A stretch of 9,084 nucleotides of DNA from an uncultured Bacteroidota bacterium (GTDB lineage: Bacteria > Bacteroidota > Bacteroidia > Chitinophagales > Chitinophagaceae), in the NCBI GenBank assembly GCA_903929655.1, contig CAIYVS010000057.1, positions 1 to 9,084 on the forward strand, written 5' to 3'. The position numbers were made by a program, and so were the translations under genes. The notes under the pieces were generated by a model. The model was not told where the DNA came from. It did no database searches and was given only the letters and a program-made list of their open reading frames with translations. Below are positions 1 through 6,550 of this stretch, piece by piece (position 1 is the first letter of the stretch; every line of letters starts with the position of its first letter).

Positions 1-1
1 C

Positions 2-94
2 CAGATCTTCTTTATGAAAATTGGATACGAACAGATGCGTCAAAAAAATGATACAAATAAAAGCGATGATATGTTTGACGATGCCTTGCACTAA
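2..94 (+). CDS. C-terminal tail of an unrecognised protein (5' end outside window)
   Basis: An open frame enters from the left edge and gives 30 residues before a TAA stop at 92-94. The tail is polar and ends in an acidic stretch (KSDDMFDDALH), as is common for the end of a soluble protein or the cytoplasmic end of a membrane protein. It is followed by 112 bp of AT-rich non-coding DNA before the stop of the convergent kbl gene. The piece is too short to name a family. It is called coding because the frame is open to the edge and its residue composition looks natural. Confidence 0.45.
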   Translation, partial: QIFFMKIGYEQMRQKNDTNKSDDMFDDALH

Positions 95-148
95 ATAAAA
101 TTGCGTTTGCAATATTACTCTAATCCTAAAAATAAAGCATTAGGATAT

Positions 149-171
149 GCCATATTTCCCGGTAATATGGC
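149..171 (-). terminator. Weak stem-loop downstream of kbl, possible terminator
   Basis: Seven-base perfect arms (GCCATAT / ATATGGC) enclose a 9-nt loop, 36 nt past the kbl stop codon on the minus strand. A second weak inverted repeat (ATCCTAA / TTAGGAT, 123-146) lies just beyond it. No uninterrupted T-run follows directly on the kbl transcript, although T-rich sequence comes about 15-20 nt later. The gap between the two convergent genes is a sensible place for a terminator, but such short arms can arise by chance in AT-rich DNA. Confidence 0.2.
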
Positions 172-206
172 TCATTATTAACAAATATTTTACATGCTGA
201 TAATAA

Positions 207-1397
207 CTATTTGATAACGCCAAGCTCTTTGCCAACTTTGGTAAAGGCAGCAATTGCTTTATCGAGATGTGTCAGCTCATGTGCAGCTGATATTTGCACC
301 CTGATGCGCGCCTGTCCTTTTGCTACTACCGGGTAAAAGAAACCTATTACATAAATGCCTTCCTCAAGCATGGCAGCAGCCATTTTCTGGGCCACTACTG
401 CATCATACAACATTAGTGGACAAATGGGATGGGTGCCGGGTTTTATGTCAAAACCGGCTTCTGTCATTTTTTTCCTGAAATAAAGGGTATTATTTTCAAG
501 CTTATCGCGTAATTCGGTCGTCTCGCTGATCATATCTAATACCGCTATAGATGCCCCAACTACCGATGGGGCCACTGTATTTGAAAACAGGTAGGGGCGG
601 CTTCTCTGGCGCAACATATCTACTATTTCCTTCTTTCCGCTGGTAAAACCTCCAGATGCACCACCCAAGGCCTTGCCAAGTGTACCAGTAATAATATCTA
701 TCCTCCCCATTACCCCGCATAGTTCATGTACACCGCGACCTGTTTTCCCCATAAAGCCGGAAGAATGGCTTTCATCTATCATCACCAGTGCCTCATACTT
801 ATCGGCTAGGTCGCATATTTTATCAAGCTGGGCAATAGTTCCGTCCATTGAGAAAACAGAATCGGTAACAATAATGCGAGTACGTGCATCTGCATTCAGT
901 TTCAGTTGTTCTTCCAGGTCGGCCATATTATTATGCTTATACCTGGCCCTCTTCGATTTGCACAACCTTACCCCGTCTATTATGGAAGCATGGTTCAATT
1001 CATCCGATATAATAACATCATCTTCTCCCAGTAAAGGTTCAAATACGCCCCCATTGGCATCAAAACAAGCTACATACAATATAGTATCCTCAACTCCCAG
1101 GAATTTTGATAGCTTGGCTTCCAGTTCTTTATGAATGTCCTGGGTTCCGCAAATAAAACGTACAGAACTCATGCCATAGCCACGTTCATCTATTGTCCGG
1201 TGAGCAGCTTCTATTACCCTTGGATGCGAAGAAAGTCCCAGGTAATTATTGGCACAGAAATTAAGAACGGTTTTCCCATTCACCACTATTTCAGCGCCCT
1301 GCGGCGATGCAATAATGCGCTCCTGTTTGAATAAACCTGCTTCTTTTATTTCCTGCAATTCTTTCTGCAAACGTGTGTAAAATGAGGGACTGGACAT
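207..1397 (-). CDS. kbl: Glycine C-acetyltransferase (2-amino-3-ketobutyrate CoA ligase)
   Basis: This is a cytosolic PLP enzyme of the alpha-oxoamine synthase family. It interconverts 2-amino-3-ketobutyrate plus CoA with glycine plus acetyl-CoA, the second step of threonine breakdown after threonine dehydrogenase. With the start at 1397 the protein is 396 residues, matching E. coli Kbl (398), and the match runs end to end. Landmarks are NFCANNYLGL (47-56), SVRFICGTQ (78-86), CFDANGG (111-117), NHASIIDGVRLCK (135-147), DESHSSGF (208-215) and the PLP-lysine motif TGTLGKALGGASGG with Lys242. The frame stays open to 1568, but those 57 extra codons run through a REP-like palindrome and have no counterpart in the family, so the ATG at 1397 is chosen. 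No tdh gene is next to it. Biotin synthase BioF and serine palmitoyltransferase are relatives, but the RFICGTQ and GFFYPVV segments are Kbl-like. Confidence 0.96.
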   Translation of the reverse strand: MSSPSFYTRLQKELQEIKEAGLFKQERIIASPQGAEIVVNGKTVLNFCANNYLGLSSHPRVIEAAHRTIDERGYGMSSVRFICGTQDIHKELEAKLSKFLGVEDTILYVACFDANGGVFEPLLGEDDVIISDELNHASIIDGVRLCKSKRARYKHNNMADLEEQLKLNADARTRIIVTDSVFSMDGTIAQLDKICDLADKYEALVMIDESHSSGFMGKTGRGVHELCGVMGRIDIITGTLGKALGGASGGFTSGKKEIVDMLRQRSRPYLFSNTVAPSVVGASIAVLDMISETTELRDKLENNTLYFRKKMTEAGFDIKPGTHPICPLMLYDAVVAQKMAAAMLEEGIYVIGFFYPVVAKGQARIRVQISAAHELTHLDKAIAAFTKVGKELGVIK

Positions 1398-1418
1398 ACT
1401 TTTTACCGAATTTTGCAG

Positions 1419-1426
1419 CAAAGTAA
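1419..1426 (-). promoter_or_regulatory. Candidate -7 box for kbl
   Basis: Read on the minus strand this is TTACTTTG followed by C, one mismatch from the Bacteroidota sigma-factor -7 consensus TAnnTTTG. It ends 21 nt upstream of the chosen kbl ATG, giving a short leader. The nearest TTG (1440-1442) is only 13 nt upstream, shorter than the usual -33 to -7 spacing, so support is modest. The REP-like palindrome begins 20 bp further upstream. Confidence 0.35.
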
Positions 1427-1446
1427 AGAAATTATTACGCAATCTC

Positions 1447-1474
1447 GTAGAGGCGCGATGCATCGCGCCTCTAC
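1447..1474. repeat. REP-like perfect 28-bp palindrome
   Basis: The 14-base half GTAGAGGCGCGATG is followed directly by its exact reverse complement, giving a 28-bp palindrome with no spacer and no mismatch. It is far more GC-rich (18 of 28 bases) than its flanks. It lies in the 177-bp gap between divergent kbl and the exported-protein gene. Sequences of this GTAGAG...CTCTAC form are known as dispersed intergenic repeats in many Bacteroidota and cyanobacterial genomes, often linked to RAYT (REP-associated tyrosine transposase, TnpA_REP) enzymes. No second copy and no RAYT gene is visible in this window, so membership of a repeat family is inferred from form. Confidence 0.75.
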
Positions 1475-1574
1475 ACACAAAATATTCCGCATTTCTTAAA
1501 GTATTGTCAAAACTTAAATAGATAGCCTGAATGCACCCGAACTCTCTTAATTTTAAGAAATATTCCATTATCTA

Positions 1575-2306
1575 TTGCGCAGTTTTACCATTTTCATCTT
1601 CTTATTAATGCCTTTTCTTTCCACTGCACAGCTATTGGAGGGCACTATTATTGACAATGAAACCAAATTAAGCATACCTGCTGTTACCGTTATTAACCAG
1701 ACCCGCAGTATTATTTCCTATTCCGATTCGAACGGGTATTATAAAATACCTTTCACAACGGGCGATTCCATTCTTTTTTCTCATACTGCCTATAAACCTG
1801 TATTTCAACATATGGCTTTTTCATTGGGCAACCAATACAAAACCATATTAATGAACCCGAAAGTGTATGGACTTAAGCAGGCTACTATCATAGGCAGGAC
1901 CAAATACCAGCAGGACTCCATTCAAAAATATGAGACCTATGAGCATACCATGAATAAAACCCAGGCCACAGGAAAATTTACAGGTCTTGGCTGTTCAGGT
2001 TGTATCAGCGCCATTGCAGATAAAATTTTAGGCATCAGCAAGAGGGCAAAAAGATTCAAAAACAATTTCAACACAGATGAGCAACAGGAATATATTGATA
2101 CCCGCTATACCCCCGCTTTAGTTGCATCATTAACCGGACTTAAAGACGACAGCCTTGGTTTTTTCATGAACAAGTACCCTATGGAATACCAGTTTGCCCG
2201 CCAGGCTAGCGAGTTGGAACTAAAAGCCTGGATCAGGGATAACTATAAGCAATACCTAGATAACATAAAAGACAGTGCAGCTCATCATACCTTCAAAAAG
2301 GAATGA
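1575..2306 (+). CDS. Exported carboxypeptidase-regulatory-like domain protein
   Basis: A 243-residue exported protein of unknown specific function. Residues 1-18 form a Sec signal peptide (MRSFTIFIFLLMPFLSTA, cleavage likely before QLLEG). Residues ~20-95 form a CarboxypepD_reg-like (CNA-B type) beta-sandwich: LEGTIIDNETKLSIPAVTV, then SDSNGYYKIPF and GDSILFSHTAY. A mostly helical part follows, with YQQDSIQKYETY (~111-122) and a conserved-looking segment (DTRYTPALVASLTGLKDDSL, ~174-193; FMNKYPMEY, ~197-205). This architecture is common in Bacteroidota periplasmic or outer-membrane-associated proteins with no assigned role. The start is TTG at 1575: the only in-frame ATG that leaves a near-full domain is inside the signal peptide, and upstream there is only ATA before a stop at 1554. 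The next gene begins 33 bp downstream. Confidence 0.82.
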   Translation: MRSFTIFIFLLMPFLSTAQLLEGTIIDNETKLSIPAVTVINQTRSIISYSDSNGYYKIPFTTGDSILFSHTAYKPVFQHMAFSLGNQYKTILMNPKVYGLKQATIIGRTKYQQDSIQKYETYEHTMNKTQATGKFTGLGCSGCISAIADKILGISKRAKRFKNNFNTDEQQEYIDTRYTPALVASLTGLKDDSLGFFMNKYPMEYQFARQASELELKAWIRDNYKQYLDNIKDSAAHHTFKKE

Positions 2307-2317
2307 TCTCTTTTATG

Positions 2318-2325
2318 TAACTTCG
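2318..2325 (+). promoter_or_regulatory. Candidate -7 box for the reductase gene
   Basis: TAACTTCG, followed by C, matches TAnnTTTG at all but one position and lies 14 nt before the ATG of the reductase. That would give a very short leader. No good TTTG-type -33 element is visible about 20 nt upstream, so co-transcription with the preceding gene remains possible. Confidence 0.3.
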
Positions 2326-2339
2326 CATTAAATAGATAT

Positions 2340-3059
2340 ATGATACCGGCATGGCAAAAAGGGATTGTGAAGCAGATAGAACAGGCAACACCTAATACCC
2401 GCAGATTCTGGATTGAATTAGCTGAAACTCCTGAATTTAATTTTAAACCTGGGCAGTTTGTTACGCTCGACCTGCCTATACATGAGCAACGCAATAAACG
2501 CTGGCGCAGCTATAGCATTGCCTCCGCACCCGATGGGACCAATGTTATAGAACTGGTACTGGTTCACCTGGAAGGCGGCAAAGGTTCTGAATATATTTTC
2601 AACGAGGTAAAAGTGGGCAGTGAGCTTACATTACGTGGCCCGCAGGGCGTATTTGTTTTGCCGGAGCCAATTGATAAAGACCTTTACCTCATCTGTACCG
2701 GAACGGGCATAGCCCCCTTCAGAAGTATGTTGCTGTATATTGAAAAGCACAAAGTGCCTACAAAACAAATTCATCTTATATTCGGTACACGCAGCAGGAA
2801 AAATTTGCTTTATGAGGAAGAGATGAAAATGCTGCAGGAAAAACTACCCCAATTCAGTTATCATGCTACACTTTCAAGAGAGGTAGTAGAGGGATATTAT
2901 AATGGTTATGTACATCCCGTTTATGAAGCCATTGCAAAACCGGGTGTACCTTCTAAGTTTATGCTATGCGGCTGGCGTAATATGATAGACGAAGCCAAGC
3001 AACGTATACTGATGCTTGGCTTCGACAGAAAAGATATACAGGAAGAATTGTACGGTTAA
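2340..3059 (+). CDS. Ferredoxin-NADP reductase-like FAD/NAD(P)H oxidoreductase
   Basis: A 239-residue soluble flavoprotein with only the two core domains of the ferredoxin-NADP+ reductase superfamily. Residues ~5-105 are the FAD-binding beta-barrel, with the FAD motif RSYS (56-59, in RWRSYSIASAP) and GGKGSEYIF (79-87). Residues ~112-239 are the NAD(P)-binding domain, with the pyrophosphate loop GTGIAPFRSM (121-130), FGTR (148-151) and the C-terminal CGW..M motif (210-215). No plant-type 2Fe-2S domain follows, unlike many oxygenase reductases, so its electron partner must be a separate protein. None is encoded beside it. E. coli Fpr is the closest familiar analogue in layout, but I cannot assign the acceptor. 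It has no signal peptide. It stops 5 bp before the stop of the convergent NHL gene. Confidence 0.88.
   Translation: MIPAWQKGIVKQIEQATPNTRRFWIELAETPEFNFKPGQFVTLDLPIHEQRNKRWRSYSIASAPDGTNVIELVLVHLEGGKGSEYIFNEVKVGSELTLRGPQGVFVLPEPIDKDLYLICTGTGIAPFRSMLLYIEKHKVPTKQIHLIFGTRSRKNLLYEEEMKMLQEKLPQFSYHATLSREVVEGYYNGYVHPVYEAIAKPGVPSKFMLCGWRNMIDEAKQRILMLGFDRKDIQEELYG
2990..3024. repeat. 12-bp perfect inverted repeat inside the 3' end of the reductase gene
   Basis: Arms CGAAGCCAAGCA (2990-3001) and TGCTTGGCTTCG (3013-3024) are exact reverse complements around an 11-nt loop. The element is coding (EAKQ...MLGF region of the reductase). It lies 33 nt before the reductase stop codon and, on the other strand, 40 nt past the stop of the NHL gene. 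With only 5 bp between the two convergent stops, it could act on the ends of either transcript. Neither strand has a following T-run, so it is not a standard intrinsic terminator. Confidence 0.6.
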
Positions 3060-3064
3060 CAGTT

Positions 3065-4462
3065 CTACCTCATTAATTGAAATTTGCTATTTGCGCTATT
3101 ATTACCTGATACTAATTGCACCTGGTAAACTCCATTTGGCAATTCTTTGCCCATATCAATATGCTTGCTGACATTGCCATTTTGAGCAATTGCTTTTTCT
3201 GACAATACCACTTTAGCGTTCATGTCCAGAACGATGATATACACTTGCTTACCATTCAGTGAAGCATTAACATTGCCACTTACTGTAAAGCTTCCTGAGT
3301 TTGGATTAGGGTATAGCTCAACTTTAGTAATGGCTGAGTTTAAAACAGGCACTGAAGTGGGCGAATACGTAAATTCCTTTGCAAGCTGGTATGACGGATC
3401 TGTAACAAAAAGATTTTTGTTGGCATCCAAACAAATACCGTAAGGTGCACTTATTTGATTGACAGCTATCCCCGGCAGACCTGTACCCACTACACGCGAA
3501 CCAGCAAGGGCTCCAGGCGCCCATTCCATGATCCTGGAATTTAAATAATCTGTCACTATAACATTACCATTCGCATCTACCCATACGCCGCTTGGACAAT
3601 TTAATAAAGAGTCATTACTACCTGGTGCTCCTAAGGAAGATCCTGCAACAGTTACACCTGTTACGTAAGGAGGTGCCCATTTTTGCACACGGGCATAACC
3701 ATAATCAGCGACGTAAACATCACGTGTTGTTTTATCAACAAATATCCCCAATGGCTCATTTAAAGTAGTTGCAGATATTCCCTGGCCATGGTAGTGGCCG
3801 CCACCTGCTACCAATATGCCACTATCACCTACAACATAATTGGGTGGAAAAGCCAATACGCGAAAAACACCTATATTGGTGTTATCATTCCCTTCAGCCA
3901 CATAAACCGTATCATCGTTAGCGCCGGCTGTGATGAACAGGCCTGTAGGTGCATTCACGTGATTCTTCTGGGCGGTAAGTGTAGCATAACCTCCTGCAAA
4001 AAGAGTAGGACTGGCAGTAGAAGCAGTCTGCCCATTACTAACATTAATAGAAGCAGCAGTATATTTCACTATGCGGTTATTATTGCGGTCTGCAACAAAC
4101 AAGTTTCCGTTATGATCTAATGCAACGGCTGTTGGGTGGTTGAGATGCGTAGAATCCCCTGTTACTCCGGCAACGGTAGTTCCATAGGCATCACCTACAT
4201 GCCATTTTTGCACCCTGTCGTTAAAGAAATCTGCAATGTAAACATTACCGCTTCCGTCCACACAAAGGCCGTAAGGAAAATTTAATGCTGTATCAGATGG
4301 GCCGGGGTGTCCTAATTCCTGGCTGCCAGGATTTAAACCGATGTTACCTGCAAACTGGATCCCGTTTTGGTTGAACCACGTGTATTGGGCGCTGGCGTGC
4401 TGACTTGCGTATCCGCAAATAAGTACAATAAATAATAAAGTAAGTAAACTTTGGGTTCGCAT
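3065..4462 (-). CDS. Secreted NHL-repeat beta-propeller protein with T9SS type A sorting domain
   Basis: A 465-residue extracellular or surface-attached protein. Residues 1-26 are a Sec signal peptide (ends ASAQ). Six NHL repeats follow, at about 60-87, 107-134, 169-203, 234-262, 287-314 and 337-364, each with the pattern P.G...D..GN.(Y/F)(I/V).D...R...(W/Y). That number suits a single six-bladed propeller. Residues ~378-465 are a Por-type (type IX) C-terminal sorting domain: VELYPNPNSGSFTV, then LPNGVYQVQLVSG, ending KFQLMR. Such domains send proteins through the T9SS outer-membrane pore, with release or anchoring at the surface. The ligand is unknown; NHL propellers bind proteins, RNA or small molecules, or act as lyases. 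The ATG at 4462 is preferred over one 10 codons upstream because it gives a standard signal peptide. No linked polymer-degradation genes are present. Confidence 0.9.
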   Translation of the reverse strand: MRTQSLLTLLFIVLICGYASQHASAQYTWFNQNGIQFAGNIGLNPGSQELGHPGPSDTALNFPYGLCVDGSGNVYIADFFNDRVQKWHVGDAYGTTVAGVTGDSTHLNHPTAVALDHNGNLFVADRNNNRIVKYTAASINVSNGQTASTASPTLFAGGYATLTAQKNHVNAPTGLFITAGANDDTVYVAEGNDNTNIGVFRVLAFPPNYVVGDSGILVAGGGHYHGQGISATTLNEPLGIFVDKTTRDVYVADYGYARVQKWAPPYVTGVTVAGSSLGAPGSNDSLLNCPSGVWVDANGNVIVTDYLNSRIMEWAPGALAGSRVVGTGLPGIAVNQISAPYGICLDANKNLFVTDPSYQLAKEFTYSPTSVPVLNSAITKVELYPNPNSGSFTVSGNVNASLNGKQVYIIVLDMNAKVVLSEKAIAQNGNVSKHIDMGKELPNGVYQVQLVSGNNSANSKFQLMR

Positions 4463-4591
4463 ATCTTTTGTTTTAGAAGATAAAAATAACAAAGAAATTT
4501 ATAAATAACGAATGTTTATTGCCTTAATTACAGAAGCAAAATATTTAATACAATTAATATATAATCATTTTAATAAATAAGTTACGGGGTA

Positions 4592-4891
4592 TTAATCTAA
4601 TTTTGCCAGCTTCAGTTTCGCTTTGCTTGAGTGGAGTTCCAGCCTAATATCTTTGTTATTATCCTTGTACCATAATTTATATTTCACCTTATTTATTTCA
4701 ACATAGCAGGTATCATCCATAAATGATACTTTATAGTCTATAGGAGAGGCAAAATTAATAGACACTATAGGTTGCTCAGGATTTCCATTTTTAAAATCGA
4801 AATGATAAGTACATTTTTTATTCACTTCGCTCCAGTGTCCACTGATAGCGTTCAGAATAGCATATTTTAAATTTCCGTCGGCAATTACCAT
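4592..4891 (-). CDS. Small unrecognised protein, possibly a gene remnant
   Basis: A 99-residue frame with no signal peptide or membrane segment. The predicted chain alternates short hydrophobic and polar stretches (VSINFASPIDYKVSFMDD, CYVEINKVKYKLWYKD), which suggests a small beta-rich fold, and it ends in a lysine-rich segment (SSKAKLKLAKLD). I do not recognise a family. The frame is open for another 12 codons upstream of the ATG, back to a TAA, but with no ATG, GTG or TTG, so the real protein may have lost its 5' end. No clear ribosome site or -7 box is visible. It is transcribed in the same direction as the NHL gene, 129 bp ahead of it. The natural-looking composition over 99 codons in AT-rich DNA favours a real gene. 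Confidence 0.5.
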   Translation of the reverse strand: MVIADGNLKYAILNAISGHWSEVNKKCTYHFDFKNGNPEQPIVSINFASPIDYKVSFMDDTCYVEINKVKYKLWYKDNNKDIRLELHSSKAKLKLAKLD

Positions 4892-4965
4892 AATATAGGC
4901 TGTTTTTATAATTGGGTTGTGGTAATTTTATTCCAGATTCGGGCGATAAATCAATATTAAAAAAA

Positions 4966-5149
4966 ATGATTCATCGCTATAAAATTATATTTCTTTATCC
5001 TGCCATTGCGGATGCTCTAAGACGAAACAGGAAATATTGAAATTGAAGCGGTAAAAACTAAAACCAAATACCATATTAAGGATTGGTTAATTTATTCGTA
5101 TTACCACATTACATATTTTAATAAATATCAATCATTTGAAGCAGCTTGA
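4966..5149 (+). other. AT-rich gap with two short overlapping open stretches, possible decayed coding remnant
   Basis: This lies within the 275-bp gap between the small protein and the Nramp gene. One frame runs from an ATG at 4966 to a TGA at 5038 (24 residues). A second, in another frame, is open from 5021 to a TGA at 5147 (42 residues, no start codon, with KYHIKDWLIYSYYHITYF). A single frameshift near 5025-5035 would join them into a chain of about 60 residues. I recognise neither part. Open stretches this short are expected by chance, so this is a description of the gap rather than a gene call. Confidence 0.15.
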
Positions 5150-5166
5150 GCGATTCCGCACAATTA

Positions 5167-6435
5167 TTATACAAATTGCAGATAAATCAGTGCTGCAACT
5201 ACGCCGCTCATCAGGATGAGTGTTAATGCCCCTGCAACATTTGATATAGGCTTATTGGTATACTGTCCCATTATTTTTTTATTGTTACAGATATGCATTA
5301 CCATTGCCACCATTACCGGTGCTGTAATACCATACAGCACTGCAGTGTACACCAAAGCCTGGATCGGGCTTATACCTAAAAAATTGATGAGTAAGCCGAT
5401 AAATAATGAAACGCCGATGATCCTGTAAAACCCTTTTGCCTCATGAAATTTCTTGTCGAGGCCACCCTTCCATCCAAAAGTTTCAACCAGCATGTATGAA
5501 ACAGAACCGCTCAATACAGGAATTGCCAGGAAGCCTGTTCCTAAAATTCCCAATGCAAATAGCAAATAACTGAGCTTGCCTGCCAATGGCTTTAATGCTA
5601 TGGCTGCCTGCTCTACAGTTTCTATCTGGTGAATCCCGTTTTTAAACAAGACTGCTCCTGTGGTGAGGATAATAAAAAACATAATAAGGTTAGAAAAGAG
5701 CATGCCGAAACCTACATCTTTCTGCATGTTGATAATGCTTCGCTTATCAACCATTACAGTTCTCTGCGGCTTACTTTTCATATCCTCTGCCTCCATAGTG
5801 GTCTGCCAGAAAAATAAATAAGGAGAAATGGTTGTACCTAATATGCCAACCAATATGTTAATAAAATCTTTTGTAAAACTGATGTGCGGTATGAAACTGT
5901 CTTTCAACACTGCATGCCAGTCAACATCAACAATAAAAGGCACAATCAAATACACCAGTAAGGTGATACAGAGATATTTCAGGATGTTAGCTATTTTCTT
6001 GTAGGGAATGTAAACCATGCATAACATTAATATCACTGTAAAAAGAAAACTAAAGAACGCAGGGTACACCTGCGGAAACATAAGATTGGCAACAGCTCCC
6101 ATTCCTGCTATATCAGCACCTATATTTAAAACTATGGCCGGGAAACTAAGTAACAAAACAAAATATAGAACGGGTTTAGGATAATGCTTCTTTATAGTAC
6201 CTGCCAGGCCCTCTGAAGTAACCATCCCTATCCTGGCGCACATCTCCTGTATGGCTGCCATTAAAGGAAAGGTGAGTAAGGCTGTCCATAATGTAAGATA
6301 GCCAAATCCCGCCCCTGCCTGCGAATAAGTGGCAATGCCGGAGGGATCATCATCGCTGGCCCCGGTTATTAAACCCGGACCCAGTATTTTTAAAGTGCGT
6401 GATAACTTTCGCGTTATGCGCTTCTGCAAATTCAT
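5167..6435 (-). CDS. Nramp (SLC11) family divalent metal ion transporter, noncanonical metal site
   Basis: A 422-residue inner-membrane transporter with 11 hydrophobic segments (about 17-38, 42-62, 88-116, 125-143, 151-170, 190-212, 242-264, 287-315, 337-355, 359-381, 400-420), the usual Nramp count, in the LeuT fold. The N-terminal part (LGPGLITGASDDDPSGIATYSQAGAGFGY split over 18-46) and TM6 (GILGTTISPYLFFWQ, 197-211) identify the family. Canonical Mn/Fe transporters carry DPGN in TM1 and a metal-binding Met in the MPH region of TM6. Here the positions read DPSG (30-33) and TTISPY (201-206), so the Met thioether ligand and the TM1 Asn are absent. The substrate should therefore not be assumed to be manganese or iron; noncanonical Nramp relatives include magnesium and aluminium transporters. 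It is separated from upstream lepB by a strong terminator, so it should have its own promoter in 6436-6495. Confidence 0.9.
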   Translation of the reverse strand: MNLQKRITRKLSRTLKILGPGLITGASDDDPSGIATYSQAGAGFGYLTLWTALLTFPLMAAIQEMCARIGMVTSEGLAGTIKKHYPKPVLYFVLLLSFPAIVLNIGADIAGMGAVANLMFPQVYPAFFSFLFTVILMLCMVYIPYKKIANILKYLCITLLVYLIVPFIVDVDWHAVLKDSFIPHISFTKDFINILVGILGTTISPYLFFWQTTMEAEDMKSKPQRTVMVDKRSIINMQKDVGFGMLFSNLIMFFIILTTGAVLFKNGIHQIETVEQAAIALKPLAGKLSYLLFALGILGTGFLAIPVLSGSVSYMLVETFGWKGGLDKKFHEAKGFYRIIGVSLFIGLLINFLGISPIQALVYTAVLYGITAPVMVAMVMHICNNKKIMGQYTNKPISNVAGALTLILMSGVVAALIYLQFV

Positions 6436-6495
6436 GTTTGCGAAACATTGATTCTGACACCAAGATATACTTTATACTCCTGAATTTTCCTGATC

Positions 6496-6525
6496 AAAAA
6501 AAGCCCCATGCTAAAGCATAGGGCT
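6496..6525 (-). terminator. Rho-independent terminator of lepB
   Basis: Read on the minus strand, AGCCCTATGC, a TTTA loop, then GCATGGGGCT form a 10-bp stem with one G-T wobble, followed at once by seven T residues. It begins 25 nt after the lepB stop codon. It lies between lepB and the same-strand Nramp gene and should separate their transcripts. Confidence 0.92.
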
Positions 6526-6550
6526 CTAATACCATTTGGATGTATATCGT

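Noticed and set aside
673..1134. A 153-codon plus-strand ORF opposite kbl
   Set aside because: Shadow frame of a strongly conserved gene; the serine-rich, low-complexity translation matches nothing.
1398..1568. N-terminal extension of 57 codons on kbl
   Set aside because: It runs through the REP-like palindrome, has no counterpart in the Kbl family, and the ATG at 1397 gives the normal family length.
3788..4120. A 110-codon plus-strand ORF opposite the NHL gene
   Set aside because: Antisense shadow of the repeat-encoding region with no family resemblance.
4463..4492. Ten-codon upstream start for the NHL protein
   Set aside because: Starting at 4492 puts polar residues (MLFLSSKTKD) before the signal peptide; the ATG at 4462 gives a standard one.
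6496..6525. A mobile-element end or REP copy between lepB and the Nramp gene
   Set aside because: The stem with a 4-nt loop and seven T residues fits an intrinsic terminator for lepB, and it does not share sequence with the 1447-1474 palindrome.
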